A DNA stretch of 64,000 bases from Peronospora farinosa (lineage: Eukaryota; Oomycota; Peronosporomycetes; Peronosporales; Peronosporaceae): the NCBI GenBank assembly GCA_947646735.1, contig CANTFK010000986.1, forward strand, positions 434,001 to 498,000, given 5' to 3'. The first letter of the stretch is position 1, and each line of letters opens with the position of its first letter. The translations under genes and the position numbers were made by a program. This document shows, piece after piece, positions 42,304 through 53,429 of this stretch. The notes under the pieces were generated by a model. That model ran no database searches and was not told where the DNA came from. It saw only the letters and a program-made list of their open reading frames with translations.

Positions 42304-42932
42304 TGAAGCGGAGCTACACAGCTCTTTAGTCAAAGAAAGACTTTTAGGCTGAAAGTCTCTTAGCTCTATAGAACTGAATAAATTTACGTCTAAAAGCCAC
42401 TTAGTTCTAAGGAACTAATTAAACGACTAATAAATCACCCTGTTCTAAGGAACTACATGTAGGAGGTACTTCTAGTCTATAAGCAATAGCTGCAGGTTCA
42501 GAGAACCAACGCACAGAGTGCAAGAGTTTAAGCTATGCTTACGGTTCTAGGAAAAACGCATGAAGTGCACAAGAGAGAGAAAGACTTGAGATCTTAAACT
42601 CAAAATGAGAACTGATTTTATTTATGCATTAAGATGTTAGGAATAATCCTACTTAAGTACCCTACACTAGATTAATTACTATAACAGCAATTATAATATG
42701 CAGACTTTGTTATTGGACGATGTATCGCCCAAACATCTGTGTATGATGTACTTAGTACAGCGTTATCGATTTATCGAATCCTGATCGATAAGATACGGTA
42801 TTACCAAATACCGTATCAAAACGCTCATACCTAATACCTCTCTAAAGAGAAGTATCAAGAATACATTATATGCAATAAAAAAACTTCAATCGTAAACTTC
42901 GGAATAATGTTCCGTCGTGTAACCCCGTTACA
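42304..42932 (-). repeat. 5' LTR of gypsy A'
   Basis: On the minus strand it starts TGTAACGGGGTTACACG and ends GCTTCA; CTTGGTAGCACTTG follows, giving a TGG-initiated primer-binding site two bases after the LTR. It is 629 bp, the same length as 44977-45605. Confidence 0.85.
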
Positions 42933-44518
42933 ATAGCTCACTGCGCACGAATAGCTGAATATGCTTTTGCGTGTCGCAAGTGTGGAGAAGTACCAGGAGA
43001 ATTAGGACCCAGGGTACCAGGGCCGCAGGGTACAAGAGCCCAGGACTCGCAAGGTCCCAAGGTTCAAACGAGGGTCACCAAGGACAGGGCTTCCAGTCAC
43101 CAGGGACAGGGTTTCCAGCTACCGGGGACAGGAGTACCAGTTATTGGGGACAGGGTTTCTAGTAACCGGAGACAGGGGTATTAGTCACCAGGGACAGGGT
43201 TTCCGGTAACCAGGGACAGGGTTTCCAGTTACCTGGACAGTGGTACCAAAGGTCCAGGGTCCTAAGGTCATAGAAGGTACAACATTCCCCTACCGTGCGC
43301 AGACCAGGACCCCGAAAGGTCCAGTGCCTCGAAGTGGTCCAGGGTCCTAAGGTCAAAGAAGGTACAAGGTATTTCTGCGTGCAGAGCCGGTACAGTCCCT
43401 AAGGTTCAAGGGCCCACGATACAAGAGACCAGGGGCCTAGGGCCCAGGGTACTAGGGTACAAGGGCCCCAGGGTACCAGGGCCCAGGACCCAGCTCTCGA
43501 GGGTACAGAAACGGTACACGGAACCTCGAAGATTACAGAAAGTACAGGTACCAAGGAGCCATTATTCCTCCAAGAGTCGACATGTGGCACTATCCCGATC
43601 AAAGGGTTAGGGTTAGGGTTAGGCAAGAAAAGCATACAAAGTATAAGATACATAAACACACTCGCATGTGCATTCCACGTGGCAGCTCGAAGCGCCCCTC
43701 TCCAAGCTCCTCTCCGTCACCTCACCTATTCCGGGCGGGATGCCTTTTGGCCCACCGACTTCAGGTGAGGTGACGGATCAAGCAACGCAAGTTGAACCTC
43801 AGGATAGTTGGCCTGAGGTGTCAAGACTCAAGTGCGAACTTGTTTCGATCTACCCACCTGTTCCGGGGAAGAATTTTTTTTGCCCCCCCCCCCGTTGAAG
43901 ACAGTCGTGTGGTAAGATTCAAGATCGAACGATCCCCAGGAAGTATTTTGGCCTATGGACCCAACACCCGATACAGAAAGCGGTTTCCCTACGGGGAACA
44001 AGAGAAAGGGGTCCAAGGACCAAGAAACAGTTAGACACCGAAAGGGGAACATAAAACCAGGTGCACTGCTCTCAACCCAGTCGATCGAGCTCAAGAAATT
44101 CGGTCCCGAGTGAAGTATATCCACTCCGGGGCCCCCAAGTCCCTCCATACAAGGACCGAGTCTTTAAGTCTTCTGCGTGTAACGAGGAGCAAGACCAGCA
44201 AGCCGACGGGTACACAAGGTGAGACCCAAAGTTGACGCGACACGGTATCAGGGTACCCCCTCCGTAATTCGGCAGTCCGGCGCTGTGGTTCTTTCACGTT
44301 GTTTGAGAATTCGCTCCACCACATAAGTGCAGCCCTTGTCTTTAAGGTTCATTGCGCGGTTCGCTTCGGCGACCGGCAACCGTTTGTGCTACCGTTTAAG
44401 CGGTCGACTAAGCACCCCACCATCCCGCACGGAGGTAAGACGGCTTAATCTCTTACTCGCGTGCTTGAAAGTATTTGCAATGTAGCACGTGGCAGCTTCT
44501 TTAGAGTGTTCGTCTACA
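42933..44518 (+). repeat. Family C-type gypsy LTR fragment, split by insertion copy 2
   Basis: The left piece 42933-42982 (CACTGCGCACGAATAGC, CGTGTCGCAAGTG) and right piece 44325-44518 (TTGCGCGGTTCGCTTCGGCG, GGCAGCTTCTTTAGAG, ending CGTCTACA) match the family C LTR at about 61665-61892. The first part of the LTR is missing where the A' LTR abuts. The intervening 42983-44324 is a later insertion. Confidence 0.65.
42983..44324. mobile_element. Unclassified insertion element, copy 2
   Basis: This 1342-bp block sits inside a gypsy LTR fragment and is flanked by AAGTG (42978-42982 and 44325-44329). It shares with copy 1 the left end (GAAGTACCAGG against GAAGTGCCAGG), CTCGCAAGGTC, the minisatellite, ACAGAAACGGTACACGGAAC, three TTAGGG units, the CCGTCACCTCACCT hairpin and a right end reading CCACCACA. 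Its array is shorter than in copy 1. No enzyme is encoded. Confidence 0.65.
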
Positions 44519-44699
44519 GTATCACTTTCAGTTATAAATCTGGGTCCTGTGTCAAAATATACAAAATCTGAGTGAAAGCGCTTGATACGTTCGCATTTGC
44601 TTCGGATCGAGAGAATGCGATGGTGAGTTGTATTTTGGGAGCACGGGTTAGTGTTGACGAACCCAACGCGCACAGCGATCAGCAACGATTGTTATAATA

Positions 44700-44965
44700 A
44701 GGCCGTATTAACTTGCGTCCTGCTTGCAAAGGTCGAAGGATGTAATATCGACAATAAAGTCGTTCCAGGATCTTTTTAGAAGTTAATTGTGGGTCAATAG
44801 GTGCACTCACCCGGACATCTCGTTTGCGGTGCACAAGGCAACACGCTAGACCTTATGAGCCACGGCGGCAAGCCTAGATACTGGAAAAGAGAATTGCACG
44901 TTATCTCGCCAAATCAAGAGCATGCGGCTTAAGAAGCGCACCGGTGTCAAGAAAAATTACGCTGG
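44700..44965 (+). pseudogene. Copia reverse transcriptase/RNase H fragment
   Basis: CTHPDISFAVHKATR at about 44801-44845 matches CTRQDISFAVHKATR of copia-2, followed by decayed sequence equivalent to the KKIARYLAGT region. It is a short isolated relic in the spacer of inverted repeat 1. Confidence 0.6.
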
Positions 44966-44976
44966 AATCCTACAGT

Positions 44977-45605
44977 TGTAACGGGGCTACACGACGGAAC
45001 ATTATTCCGAAGTTTACGATTGAAGTTTTTTTATTGCATATAATGTATTCTTGATACTTCTCTTTAGAGAGGTATTAGGTATGAGCGTTTTGATACGGTA
45101 TTTGGTAATACCGTATCTTATCGATCAGGATTCGATAAATCGATAACGCTGTACTAAGTACATCATACACAGATGTTTGGGCGATACATCGTCCAATAAC
45201 AAAGTCTGCATATTATAATTGCTGCTATAGTAATTAATCTAGTGTAGGGTACTTAAGTAGGATTATTCCTAACATCTTAATGCATAAATAAAATCAGTTC
45301 TCATTTTGAGTTTAAGATCTCAAGTCTTTCTCTCTCTTGTGCACTTCATGCGTTTTTCCTAGAACCGTAAGCATAGCTTAAACTCTTGCACTCTGTGCGT
45401 TGGTTCTCTGAACCTGCAGCTATTGCTTATAGACTAGAAGTACCTCCTACATGTAGTTCCTTAGAACAGGGTGATTTATTAGTCGTTTAATTAGTTCCTT
45501 AGAACTAAGTGGCTTTTAGACGTAAATTTATTCAGTTCTATAGAGCTAAGAGACTTTCAGCCTAAAAGTCTTTCTTTGACTAAAGAGCTGTGTAGCTCCG
45601 CTTCA
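44977..45605 (+). repeat. 5' LTR of gypsy A
   Basis: Starts TGTAACGGGGCTACACG and ends GCTTCA, 629 bp. CT then TGGTAGCACTTG follows as a primer-binding site. Confidence 0.85.
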
Positions 45606-45658
45606 CTTGGTAGCACTTGTAGTCAACCCTACACCTGAGTCTTTAAGAATGGCCTTCT

Positions 45659-46697
45659 GTGAGGATGGAGAGTCAAAATCACCCCTCTGAGGCGCAACGA
45701 CTCGCACTAGATAAATTATCTGCGTTCGTTGAGTCCGATCAAATCGAGAATCTTTTGGCCCAAGGCCCAGAGGTTCTCAATGCTTGCCTCGAGGCCTTCA
45801 TGCGTTATGAGGCAACGTTACTCGGGCAGGTCCACGACCCGGCAGCGTCAGCTGCGCCTACGCAGTATACCCCGGTACTTGTGGCCGATGCAGATCCAAA
45901 GTCTCGCCCACTCGTTTTAGACGCTAAACCTTTGAGGGGAAGGAGGGAGAAATTTTTCTCCTCTAGATCCGAGAAGTTGAAATGGCAATGGATGCCGCCA
46001 TGCTTGTGTCAGAAAAAAAGCAAAGAGCTGGCCTGACCATTCTAAGCTTGGTGGAAGAGATAGAGAGTGGTCTCTAACGAGCGATGTCTCTGTAAACGCT
46101 GCTTTTTCCACGTGGGAAATGCTTAAAAAGCAATTAACTTGCGTGTTTGCACCGCCTAATCAGGCTTATCGTGTGCGATCACGCTTCTTAGCTACCCAAC
46201 AAGGCAAGAAAGAATTGTCGGACTATGTCCAAGAGTTGAGAACTCTCATTGCTGCTATGCAGCAAGACCCTCTGGTAGAGGAAGTCCGAGTAACCATTTT
46301 TATGAAAGGACTTCGTACTGGGGTCGCCAGGACAGAAGGTTTTCGTGTCCAGCCTTCAGCTTTCGAAGAGGCAGTGAGCATAGCGTTTAACGCTGTGTTT
46401 ACTTTCAAATATGCTCGCTATGGTCTGCCATGGTATGATTCAATTGCCTCTAATAGGACGAAACCCATCATGATGAAGAAGCTGAGCTTCAAGCTGCAGA
46501 GCAGCAAGATATTATCCATAGATATTACATGTGCGGAAGAACTAGGCACCTCCGTCCTAGCTGTCCGTTGCAAAAGCAACGTCAGAATCGGCAGAGCCGT
46601 AACCTTGCTCCTAGCCATAAAGCGAGCACGGCAGGGGAAAACGTCAGCTTCCAGTAGGCGCGGGGCGCCCTACTGGGAAAGAACTAAGTTCTACTGA
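45659..46697 (+). pseudogene. Gypsy A gag remnant
   Basis: Frames 45659-46036 and 46119-46697 mirror the A' gag almost residue for residue (for example A-C-L-E-A-F here against A-R-L-E-A-F there). The frame breaks are in the same places, so both copies descend from an already broken element. Confidence 0.8.
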
Positions 46698-46743
46698 ACC
46701 TCTAGGAGATAGAGGTAAACAGGGCTTAGCCCCAGGTGGTTCT

Positions 46744-47245
46744 GTGGATGCTTCCATGGAACAGGAATACAAGCCAGGCTTGTTGGTTGTGTCGGCAACC
46801 GTTAAAGGCTTTGAGAAGCGATGGTCACTTTTAGTTGACTCAGGGGCGTCGGGTAATTATGTCCGACGTCTTTCACTTGAAGGGGATCAGCTTTATGCTG
46901 AGGCGCTAGAAGCGCAAGAGGGTGGCAGTATAACCGTTCGTCTCGCCAGGTGTACGTTCCACCGTTCCTAAAGTTCCGTTAAACTTAGGTGTGAAGTTTT
47001 TAGACTTCAATAGCGTTGAACGCTGTCTTGTCCTAGATTTGGACTCGAGGTATGATCTCATTCTTGGTATGGCCTGGTTGGAACGCCATGATCCATGGTT
47101 TGATTGTAGATTCAAAAGCTTAGGCGCAACGCGCAATGTTCCTAGAGAAGCTTTGAAGAGTCATTCACCCATCTTTGCTTGGAACCAAAAGTGCTACTGG
47201 TGCAAGCCATTAACTGAGTCAGTTAGTGGGCTGATATTGGAGTGT
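46744..47245 (+). pseudogene. Gypsy A protease remnant
   Basis: SLLVDSGASGNYVRR lies in the frame from 46744 and DLILGMAWLERHDPWFDC in the frame from 46991, with the same stop between them as in A'. Confidence 0.8.
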
Positions 47246-47509
47246 CTGAGTTGATAAACCCGACGTCAACAACAATAGTGTCGAGCTCAGTGAAACTTAG
47301 TGGAACTGCACGTAATACGTTAAGTAAAACTCATTGTAATATTAAGACACTGATAATGTTAATGACATCGGCTCTACTATAAACACATCTTTCTCAAGAA
47401 GTGATGCTGTGTCGTCGGTGGACCCGCCCAAAAACGAGCGGTTTTAGTAGGTTCGGGGCGTCCTACTGACAGAAATGGAGCCCCGAGTACTCAAGTGGCA
47501 GCTCGGGCT

Positions 47510-47974
47510 CCTAGACCTAACGTTATTCATACTCGTTATAATGCCACCAACATGCGCGATGATTCGAGACTGATTACTATCAGTCTCATCGTTGCTGGAG
47601 TGAAGCGACCAGTTTGAGCGTTGTTGGATTCTGGCGCTTCCAACAACTTTTTTCGTGCATCCTGTTTGCCCCTTCTCCCATCGACTGTCACGGTTCGAGA
47701 AGGTCCAGGTGACGTCGTTGCCAAACTTGTCGATGAACAACCAAAACGTGTTCCGCGTTAAACATTGGGTTTACCGTACACCTTTGATGGTTTCCAGAGT
47801 AATGACAAATTTTTGGTGTACGAGATGAATTATGCATTTGATTGCATACTTGAGATACCGTGGCTGTCACGATATCATCCGAAGATAGATCGGCTATCTC
47901 GGTCCGTCAAACGACGAAACGGATATAATGTCAGTGAAGTGTTCATTCATTTGCTGGTCGCGTCATCCGATTAG
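47510..47974 (+). pseudogene. Gypsy B protease remnant
   Basis: LLDSGASNNFFRASCL after a stop at about 47617, then GLPYTFDGFQSNDKFLVYEM and CILEIPWLSRYHPKIDRLSR, the gypsy aspartic protease core and C terminus. Frame changes separate the pieces. Confidence 0.75.
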
Positions 47975-48544
47975 CCTCACGTCAGGGTCGTGAGCGAGTT
48001 TGCCACGACTAGTAGTCAATACAGAGAGAGAGATGGCCCTTTGTGCGAGGTATGTTCCTTTACACTGATGAAGCCACAGAATGAGGCGGTAGAGAAGGGG
48101 CTTCCGCATACACCCACATCGGTCAAGCAGAGACTCTTGATCAGTTTCGAGGTGGTTGAGCAGGGGCTCTCGCAAACAAGTTAGGCGATCGACGACGAGA
48201 TCCCGCCTCTGATTGACGAGAATGGGCGGACTATGGACCCGCATGAGACCGATGTGGTGGAGACAGAGTTCCCACATCCAGAGGGGGGTACATCATCCTC
48301 CTGTGACAACAACGTGCCAGGCTCTAGACGCAAGAGAAAACACAAGAAAGGAGCACGCCGATCATCGAAACGAAGAAATTCACGTCAAAAAGCCGATGCA
48401 TATGATTCCGTAGTGAATCCGCATGTGCGCTTATATATTTGGAGGGGCCTCCACATCGTGGCCGCTGCATTGAGGTAGCGAGCTGACCTTGCACTGCTGC
48501 AGAGATCACATCTCTGTCAGATCTTTCATGAAAAGATTTCCTTC

Positions 48545-49470
48545 ATGACCTCAAGTCCGGCGACATCGAACAAGTGTGCATCGTGTCAGCCGCCGAAGCA
48601 GCCAGTGAAGAAGTTCTGGAGGCTCGCTCAAAGAGCGTCGAGCCTAAATCAGCGCGTGAAGAACGCTTTGCGGCACAGTCTTGGGATGCTCTTCTTGCTT
48701 CGGGCAACCCTGTATATGATATCGCCCGTGATCTTTCCGGAGAAAATTACAACTGATCTTCCAGCAGATCTTGGAGTGCGGCACGAGATGGATCTCGTTT
48801 CAGGATCGAAGTATTGCTCGAGTCCGACTTTCTGTGTGAAGAAATCCACCGGCGGTTGGCGCATTGTGCGCGCTTTTAACAAGCTAAATGACGCCACGAT
48901 CCCGGCTCGAACGCCTATCCCTCAAAACGACACGGTATTGAATACCATGTCCAGAAGCGAGATCTACAGTGCCATAGATCTGACAGACGGTTTGTATTAG
49001 ATCCTCGTGAGAGACTGACATTCCGTTCACTGTGGTCAGTACCGCAAGCGGGATGCTTCGGGAGTGGCTAGTCATGCGACAAGGTCGTAAAAACGCTCCA
49101 TCTACGTTCAATCGGATGGTAATACAAGTACTTCGTCCACTTCGCGATTTTGCACCGAGCTACTTTGATGGCATTTTTGTTCACAGCCGCGCTGAGCAAA
49201 AGTTCAGCGCTACGGAGGTATACCTTCGACACTTGAAGCAGGTGTTTCAAGCTATGCGTAATAATAAATTGTATGCGAAATTTGAAGAAATGTGTCTTCT
49301 GCGCTCCCGAGATGCCAATACTCGGTTTCTACGTCAGCAAGGACGGTGTTCGCGCTAATCCTGAGAAAATCTAATCGATTTGTTCCTGGTCAACGTCCAA
49401 GAGCCAAACAGAACTTCATCAAAGGCTCGGTCCGGTAAATTACTTTCATAAGTGTACGAAGAATTATGCT
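48545..49470 (+). pseudogene. Gypsy B reverse transcriptase remnant
   Basis: The frame 48545-49000 contains GWRIVRAFNKLNDATIPART and SAIDLTDGLY; the frame from 49032 holds the catalytic box in mutated form, YFDGIFVHS where a YxDD-type box is expected. A stop follows SAIDLTDGLY at about 48998. The same YFDG and stop occur in B'. Confidence 0.8.
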
Positions 49471-49494
49471 GAACTAATTCAGCCATTACCGACT

Positions 49495-49962
49495 TTGCTC
49501 AATAAAGACGCAGTATGGTTATGGAAGGCTGAACATCAATCTGCCTTCGACTCCGTGAAGAAGAGCTTGTCCGAGGCACCTGTGCTGATGCTGCCTGATG
49601 ACTCCAAGCTATTCCACGTCGTATGGGACGTGAGTAATTTCGCTATAGGATGTGCCCTCATGCAATTTGATGACGGGGATCGAGAGCGCGTCGTGAGTTT
49701 TCAATCACGACAGATGAAACCTGCCGAGGAAAATTATCCGGTACACGACAAGGAAGTTTTGGCTATGCGTTACGCGGTGATCAAGTTCAGAGCGTATTTG
49801 CTCGGCGAAAAGATGTTTTCTATCTACACAGATCACGCATCATTGCGTACCGACGTCAAGAGCCCTCACTTGTCCCAGCGTATGGCACGGTGGCTGTCAT
49901 TTTTCGCCGAATACAACTTTATGGTGTATTACAAGCCTGGCAAGAGTAAAAACTCTTACTGA
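49495..49962 (+). pseudogene. Gypsy B RNase H remnant
   Basis: One open stretch with LMLPDDSKLFHVVWDVSNFA, NYPVHDKEVLAMRYAVIKF, IYTDHASLRTDVKSPHLSQR and WLSFFAEYNFMVYYKPGKSK. These are typical motifs of the Ty3/gypsy RNase H that follows reverse transcriptase. Confidence 0.85.
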
Positions 49963-50209
49963 CACGCTTTCTCGTCGTCCTGATTACGATCCTCGGCGCG
50001 ACATAGGTCATAAAACAGAGAATGTGGATAGCGACGATTATATCTATGCGTGTTGTATTAAGCTGGGGCTCAATGCGATGATTTCGACACCCGTGCTGTC
50101 GATCCAAACTCAGATCGCTGAATCCTATGCGAAAAAATCCTTCTATGCGGAAATCATTAATTAACTCAGAGACCCGAGTGAAAAGTCACTCGCGAGGTTA
50201 ACGAAAACA

Positions 50210-52160
50210 GCACACGACAACATCAAGCGTTACTCGTTTAATGGACCGTTGCTGACGTACACGATGGACGTCTTTGATTCACCGTGCGTCGTCATCCCTG
50301 CTGATGACGACCTTCGAGTCCGATTGGTTCATGAGTTTCACAATAGTCCAGCTGGTGGACACCTGGGTCGCGAAAAGACGTTTGTGGCTATTTCTCGCGT
50401 GTTTTTCTGGTCGGGACTGGATAAATACATCCAGAAATGGGTGCGCTCCTGTGAAACCTGTCAGCGTGTGAATCCCGCGCCGTCTTCACAAGCCCCATTG
50501 CGTCCGCTTTCAATTGCTACGGAAGCCTGACGCTCAGTCAGTATGGAATATATCTTTGAACTTCCACTGGATGAAAAGCAACGCACGGGCGTATTGGTAC
50601 TAGTGGATCGATTCAGCAAAATGGTGCATTTTGCTCCGGTCTCCGCCATCATTACGGCGGAGACGACAGCAAGTATCTTCATTGATCTTATCTTCAGGCA
50701 TCACGGCTTGCCAGAATCTATTGTTTCAGACCGTGAACCGCGTTTCACTTCGGCTTTCTGGGCCGAGTTATTCCAGCTATTAGACACGCGGTTGCTTATG
50801 TCTGCGGCGGCCCATCCAGAGACGGATGGGCAAAAGGAGCTCGTGAATAGAGTGCTCGAAGATGTCCTGCGCAGTTATGCAACATCGTTCTCGTCATTAA
50901 GTTAGTTTCTTCCACTTGCAGAGTTTGCAATCAACACTGCTATCCATGCGTCAACCGGGTTGAAGCCTTTTTTTGCTAACAACGCGAGGCATCCTCGCGT
51001 TTCGGCGCTTCTTGCTCTCTCAGCTTCAGAACACCAAGTCTCAAAGCTAGGTGGGGGAGTATCTACCGATTTAATTGCGCCAAAACTACTGATGATTGAT
51101 TACGATAAGGATAAGGTTTCTGCGGATGCAACTGCTGCTGGTAATTTTGTGACCAACGGCATATCGAATCCTGACGCAATACATTCCATCTCCCGTTGCT
51201 AATTTTGCTCCTAAAGGGGACTCGTCAACCGTAAGTTCGGCTGCAGTAACCGAATTTCTGCTATCACGACAAGGAATCACGCGTTTTGTGCGTGATGCAT
51301 AACAAGAGGCAGTCGACAAGCAAAACGAGGACGTAGACAAACGAGGTCTAAAAACCATGTTGACATTTTAAGAAGGTGGTAGAGTATTGTTATCAACAAG
51401 TGGATTACCGAACACCTCAGTGACGAATTTGGGCGCTAGTAAGTTAGCGCCAGATATATTGGCCCATTTCGGATTGTTAAGGTGCATGGTGACGCTTACA
51501 CGCTAGATATCCTACATCTATGCGTTTGCACCCGAAGTTCTATGTCGGGCGCCTCAAGGCCTACCTACCGGCGAATCTTCCTTCGAATCTTCCCCACTCT
51601 TCTGTGCCGTCTCAAAATCCTACATCTCTTGACGACGACGCTGACAACGACTGGGACCAAGTCATGCTCGAACGCGTGCAGACTCGTTTTGCTGGGGTCC
51701 TCCGAACGCAGTCGTCTCAAGTTGACGTAAGCGCTCAACCAGCACCCGCCGCTCTCGTCGATTCCTCTCAGTAGCCTCAGTCGCAGCAACCGCACGATCT
51801 TGAGCTCTCTCCGCCATCCAGAGAGGTTCAAGTAGGGCTTTCTTCGACTCTTCGACTTCAGCGCGAAGATTAAGCATCTCGTCGTTCGATTGTACAGGCG
51901 TTCGATTGCGAGAATCGGTGCTCACCGCCAAATATCTTCCATCGTGACACTCTTCTGCCCTTAATTGATGCATCGGGTGCGCGACTTTGAAATGTCGACC
52001 GTATTGTCGATCACGAGGATTACAAGCCCCATACGCTGAGTAATGACTCGGCGCCCACGAAGAACCATGTCGAAAACATTACAGGGTTCGCTGGCTGGGA
52101 TACTCGCGGCGGACGATACATGGGAACCTCGAAGTATGCTTGCTCAGAATGTTTCAGCCG
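50210..52160 (+). pseudogene. Gypsy B integrase with decayed chromodomain
   Basis: The H2C2 zinc finger lies in the frame from 50249 (HEFHNSPAGGHLGREKT ... CETCQRVNP). The catalytic core from 50543 includes VLVLVDRFSKMVHFAPVSA, HHGLPESIVSDREPRFTSAF and AHPETDGQKELVNRVLEDVL. A C-terminal FYVGRLKAYLP segment follows at about 51540. At 52080-52170 a chromodomain-like piece DDTWEPRSMLAQNVSAVV appears. Stops at about 50529 and 50903 break the frame. Confidence 0.8.
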
Positions 52161-52353
52161 TGGTCAAGAATTATGAGCCGCGTAGGAAGACGGCGATCGC
52201 GACCGATACTGCCGATTCCAACCCCGATCTCGTGAGCCGTGATGCTCGCGAGAAGCAGAACTACAACGAAGAGTCTCCAAGCGATTATTATGAGTCTCGG
52301 GAAAGCATGGATGGTTTTTGCGACTATGTGAAATGCCATAGCAAATCGAATTT

Positions 52354-52414
52354 GGTGCACTTGGGGATCGAACCAGCGACAACACGATCGATATAGTGGT
52401 AAACCACTGCATCA
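52354..52414 (-). other. tRNA-like sequence with A-box and B-box motifs in gypsy B
   Basis: On the minus strand TGATGCAGTGG (52414-52404) matches an A box, and GGTTCGATCCC (52374-52364) a B box, with 29 bp between them as in tRNA genes; CCA follows the B-box side. The T-stem does not pair fully, so a functional tRNA is unlikely. Mirrored in B' at 54047-54107. Confidence 0.35.
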
Positions 52415-52710
52415 ACGAAATGATAGCGAATGAAGATCTTCGTTATGACTTCATGAAAATCTGGATGATTAGCCGAAAAACTGTACAGCGTCCACGGGAT
52501 CAAGTGTGCGTCCGTGACTCGCGGCGTCTGTTCCTGTCAGATCGTACGGTTGTTGTCGTCAAAGATTTTTTTTGCGCGCGCGGCCAGAGTCATGATGCTC
52601 AGCCGTGAGTCATTGAGTAGATCCGAGGTTGAGTCGCTGCATTTTCGGTGAAAAGAATCATTTTGTGTTATGTGTTTACGTTGTAGTAATCACAGCTTAA
52701 AGAGGGGGAG

Positions 52711-53030
52711 TGATGCAATGGGGCAACCTATAACATAAGTAGTTATAGGAATAGTACATAATTACATAAGTAGGCATAGGGCAGTATCCGATTAGCGGAT
52801 ACTGCGCGTCATTTGATATCGGTTTATTACTGGGGTGCCAGACCCAATAATTAGCGAATAATGAACTGACTTCCATATTGAGCGGTTCCCATGAGCTAGG
52901 GAACATATTTGTGCTTTACTGCGAATTAAAACAAACAAAAATAAAACAGAGTTATAGCTACGAGTTAATTAAGAGCGCTTCCTCAACGATCTTTGAGTGT
53001 AAGACGGTAACGGGTCCTTAGCCCGTTATA
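52711..53030 (+). repeat. 3' LTR of gypsy B
   Basis: Starts TGATGCAATGGGGCAACC right after AGAGGGGGAG and runs to about AGCCCGTTATA (320 bp). It matches the LTRs at 53430-53750 and 59964-60280. Confidence 0.8.
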
Positions 53031-53429
53031 GTAGCATTATAAACAACCCTAATTTGCGCACAATGGACGTGAACTTGTAGGGTTGCTGGACAGTCTACAA
53101 CAAAGGCTGGCTCTGCCGCCACTTGATGCTTAAAACAAATTAGTCATGGTCTTAGAAATGGATTTCTCAAATTGGATACACAGTTTGTACGCCAGGTGGT
53201 TTTTTAAGCGTGCATATAGATTTGTGTTACCAAATTTAATGAGGTCGATGTCGTCGGACAGCACCTGGCGAATACGGTGCGAAAGGAATACCGTCAGCAT
53301 GTAGAATTTTGGCGGTCAGAAATAACAAATTTGGAGCATGCAATGAAAACGTAATTTCAAACTTTTCTACCAAAACTACACCTGCTCTGAACATGAAGCT
53401 GTTTACAGCACCAAAAAACACATCGGAGC
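53031..53429. other. Unique spacer of inverted repeat 2
   Basis: 399 bp of single-copy AT-rich sequence between the two converging 3' LTRs. The 61-codon frame at 53236-53421 has no recognisable domain. No clear target duplications flank the LTRs here. Confidence 0.6.

Larger units (their letters stand above)
40662..42932 (-). mobile_element. Gypsy A', truncated LTR retrotransposon (left arm)
   Basis: In minus orientation: LTR (42932-42304), primer-binding site, gag, protease, then loss of similarity at about 40662, so reverse transcriptase and integrase are absent. It carries the same gag frame breaks as the right-arm copy. Confidence 0.85.
40662..47245. repeat. Large inverted repeat 1 (family A gypsy, head to head)
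   Basis: The left arm 40662-42932 and right arm 44977-47245 are reverse complements with only scattered mismatches over about 2.27 kb. They surround a 2044-bp spacer (42933-44976). Each arm holds one LTR of exactly 629 bp plus gag and protease remnants of the same gypsy element. Confidence 0.9.
44977..47245 (+). mobile_element. Gypsy A, truncated LTR retrotransposon (right arm)
   Basis: In plus orientation: LTR (44977-45605), primer-binding site, gag and protease, then an abrupt end at about 47245. It is 130 bp from the family B element, which begins within its own protease. The two proteases in tandem (A then B) show this is a junction of two elements, not one polyprotein. Confidence 0.85.
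47376..53030 (+). mobile_element. Gypsy B, 5'-truncated LTR retrotransposon
   Basis: Plus-strand protease, reverse transcriptase, RNase H, integrase with chromodomain, polypurine tract AGAGGGGGAG and 3' LTR. Its 5' LTR and gag are missing. Similarity to the complete B' copy starts at 47376 and fades upstream into the junction with gypsy A. Confidence 0.85.

Noticed and set aside
52354..52414. A functional tRNA gene
   Set aside because: A and B boxes are present, but the T-stem and acceptor stem do not pair properly and CCA sits too close to the T-loop.
53236..53421. 61-codon minus-strand frame in the palindrome spacer
   Set aside because: Short, no domain, single copy; not enough support for a gene.
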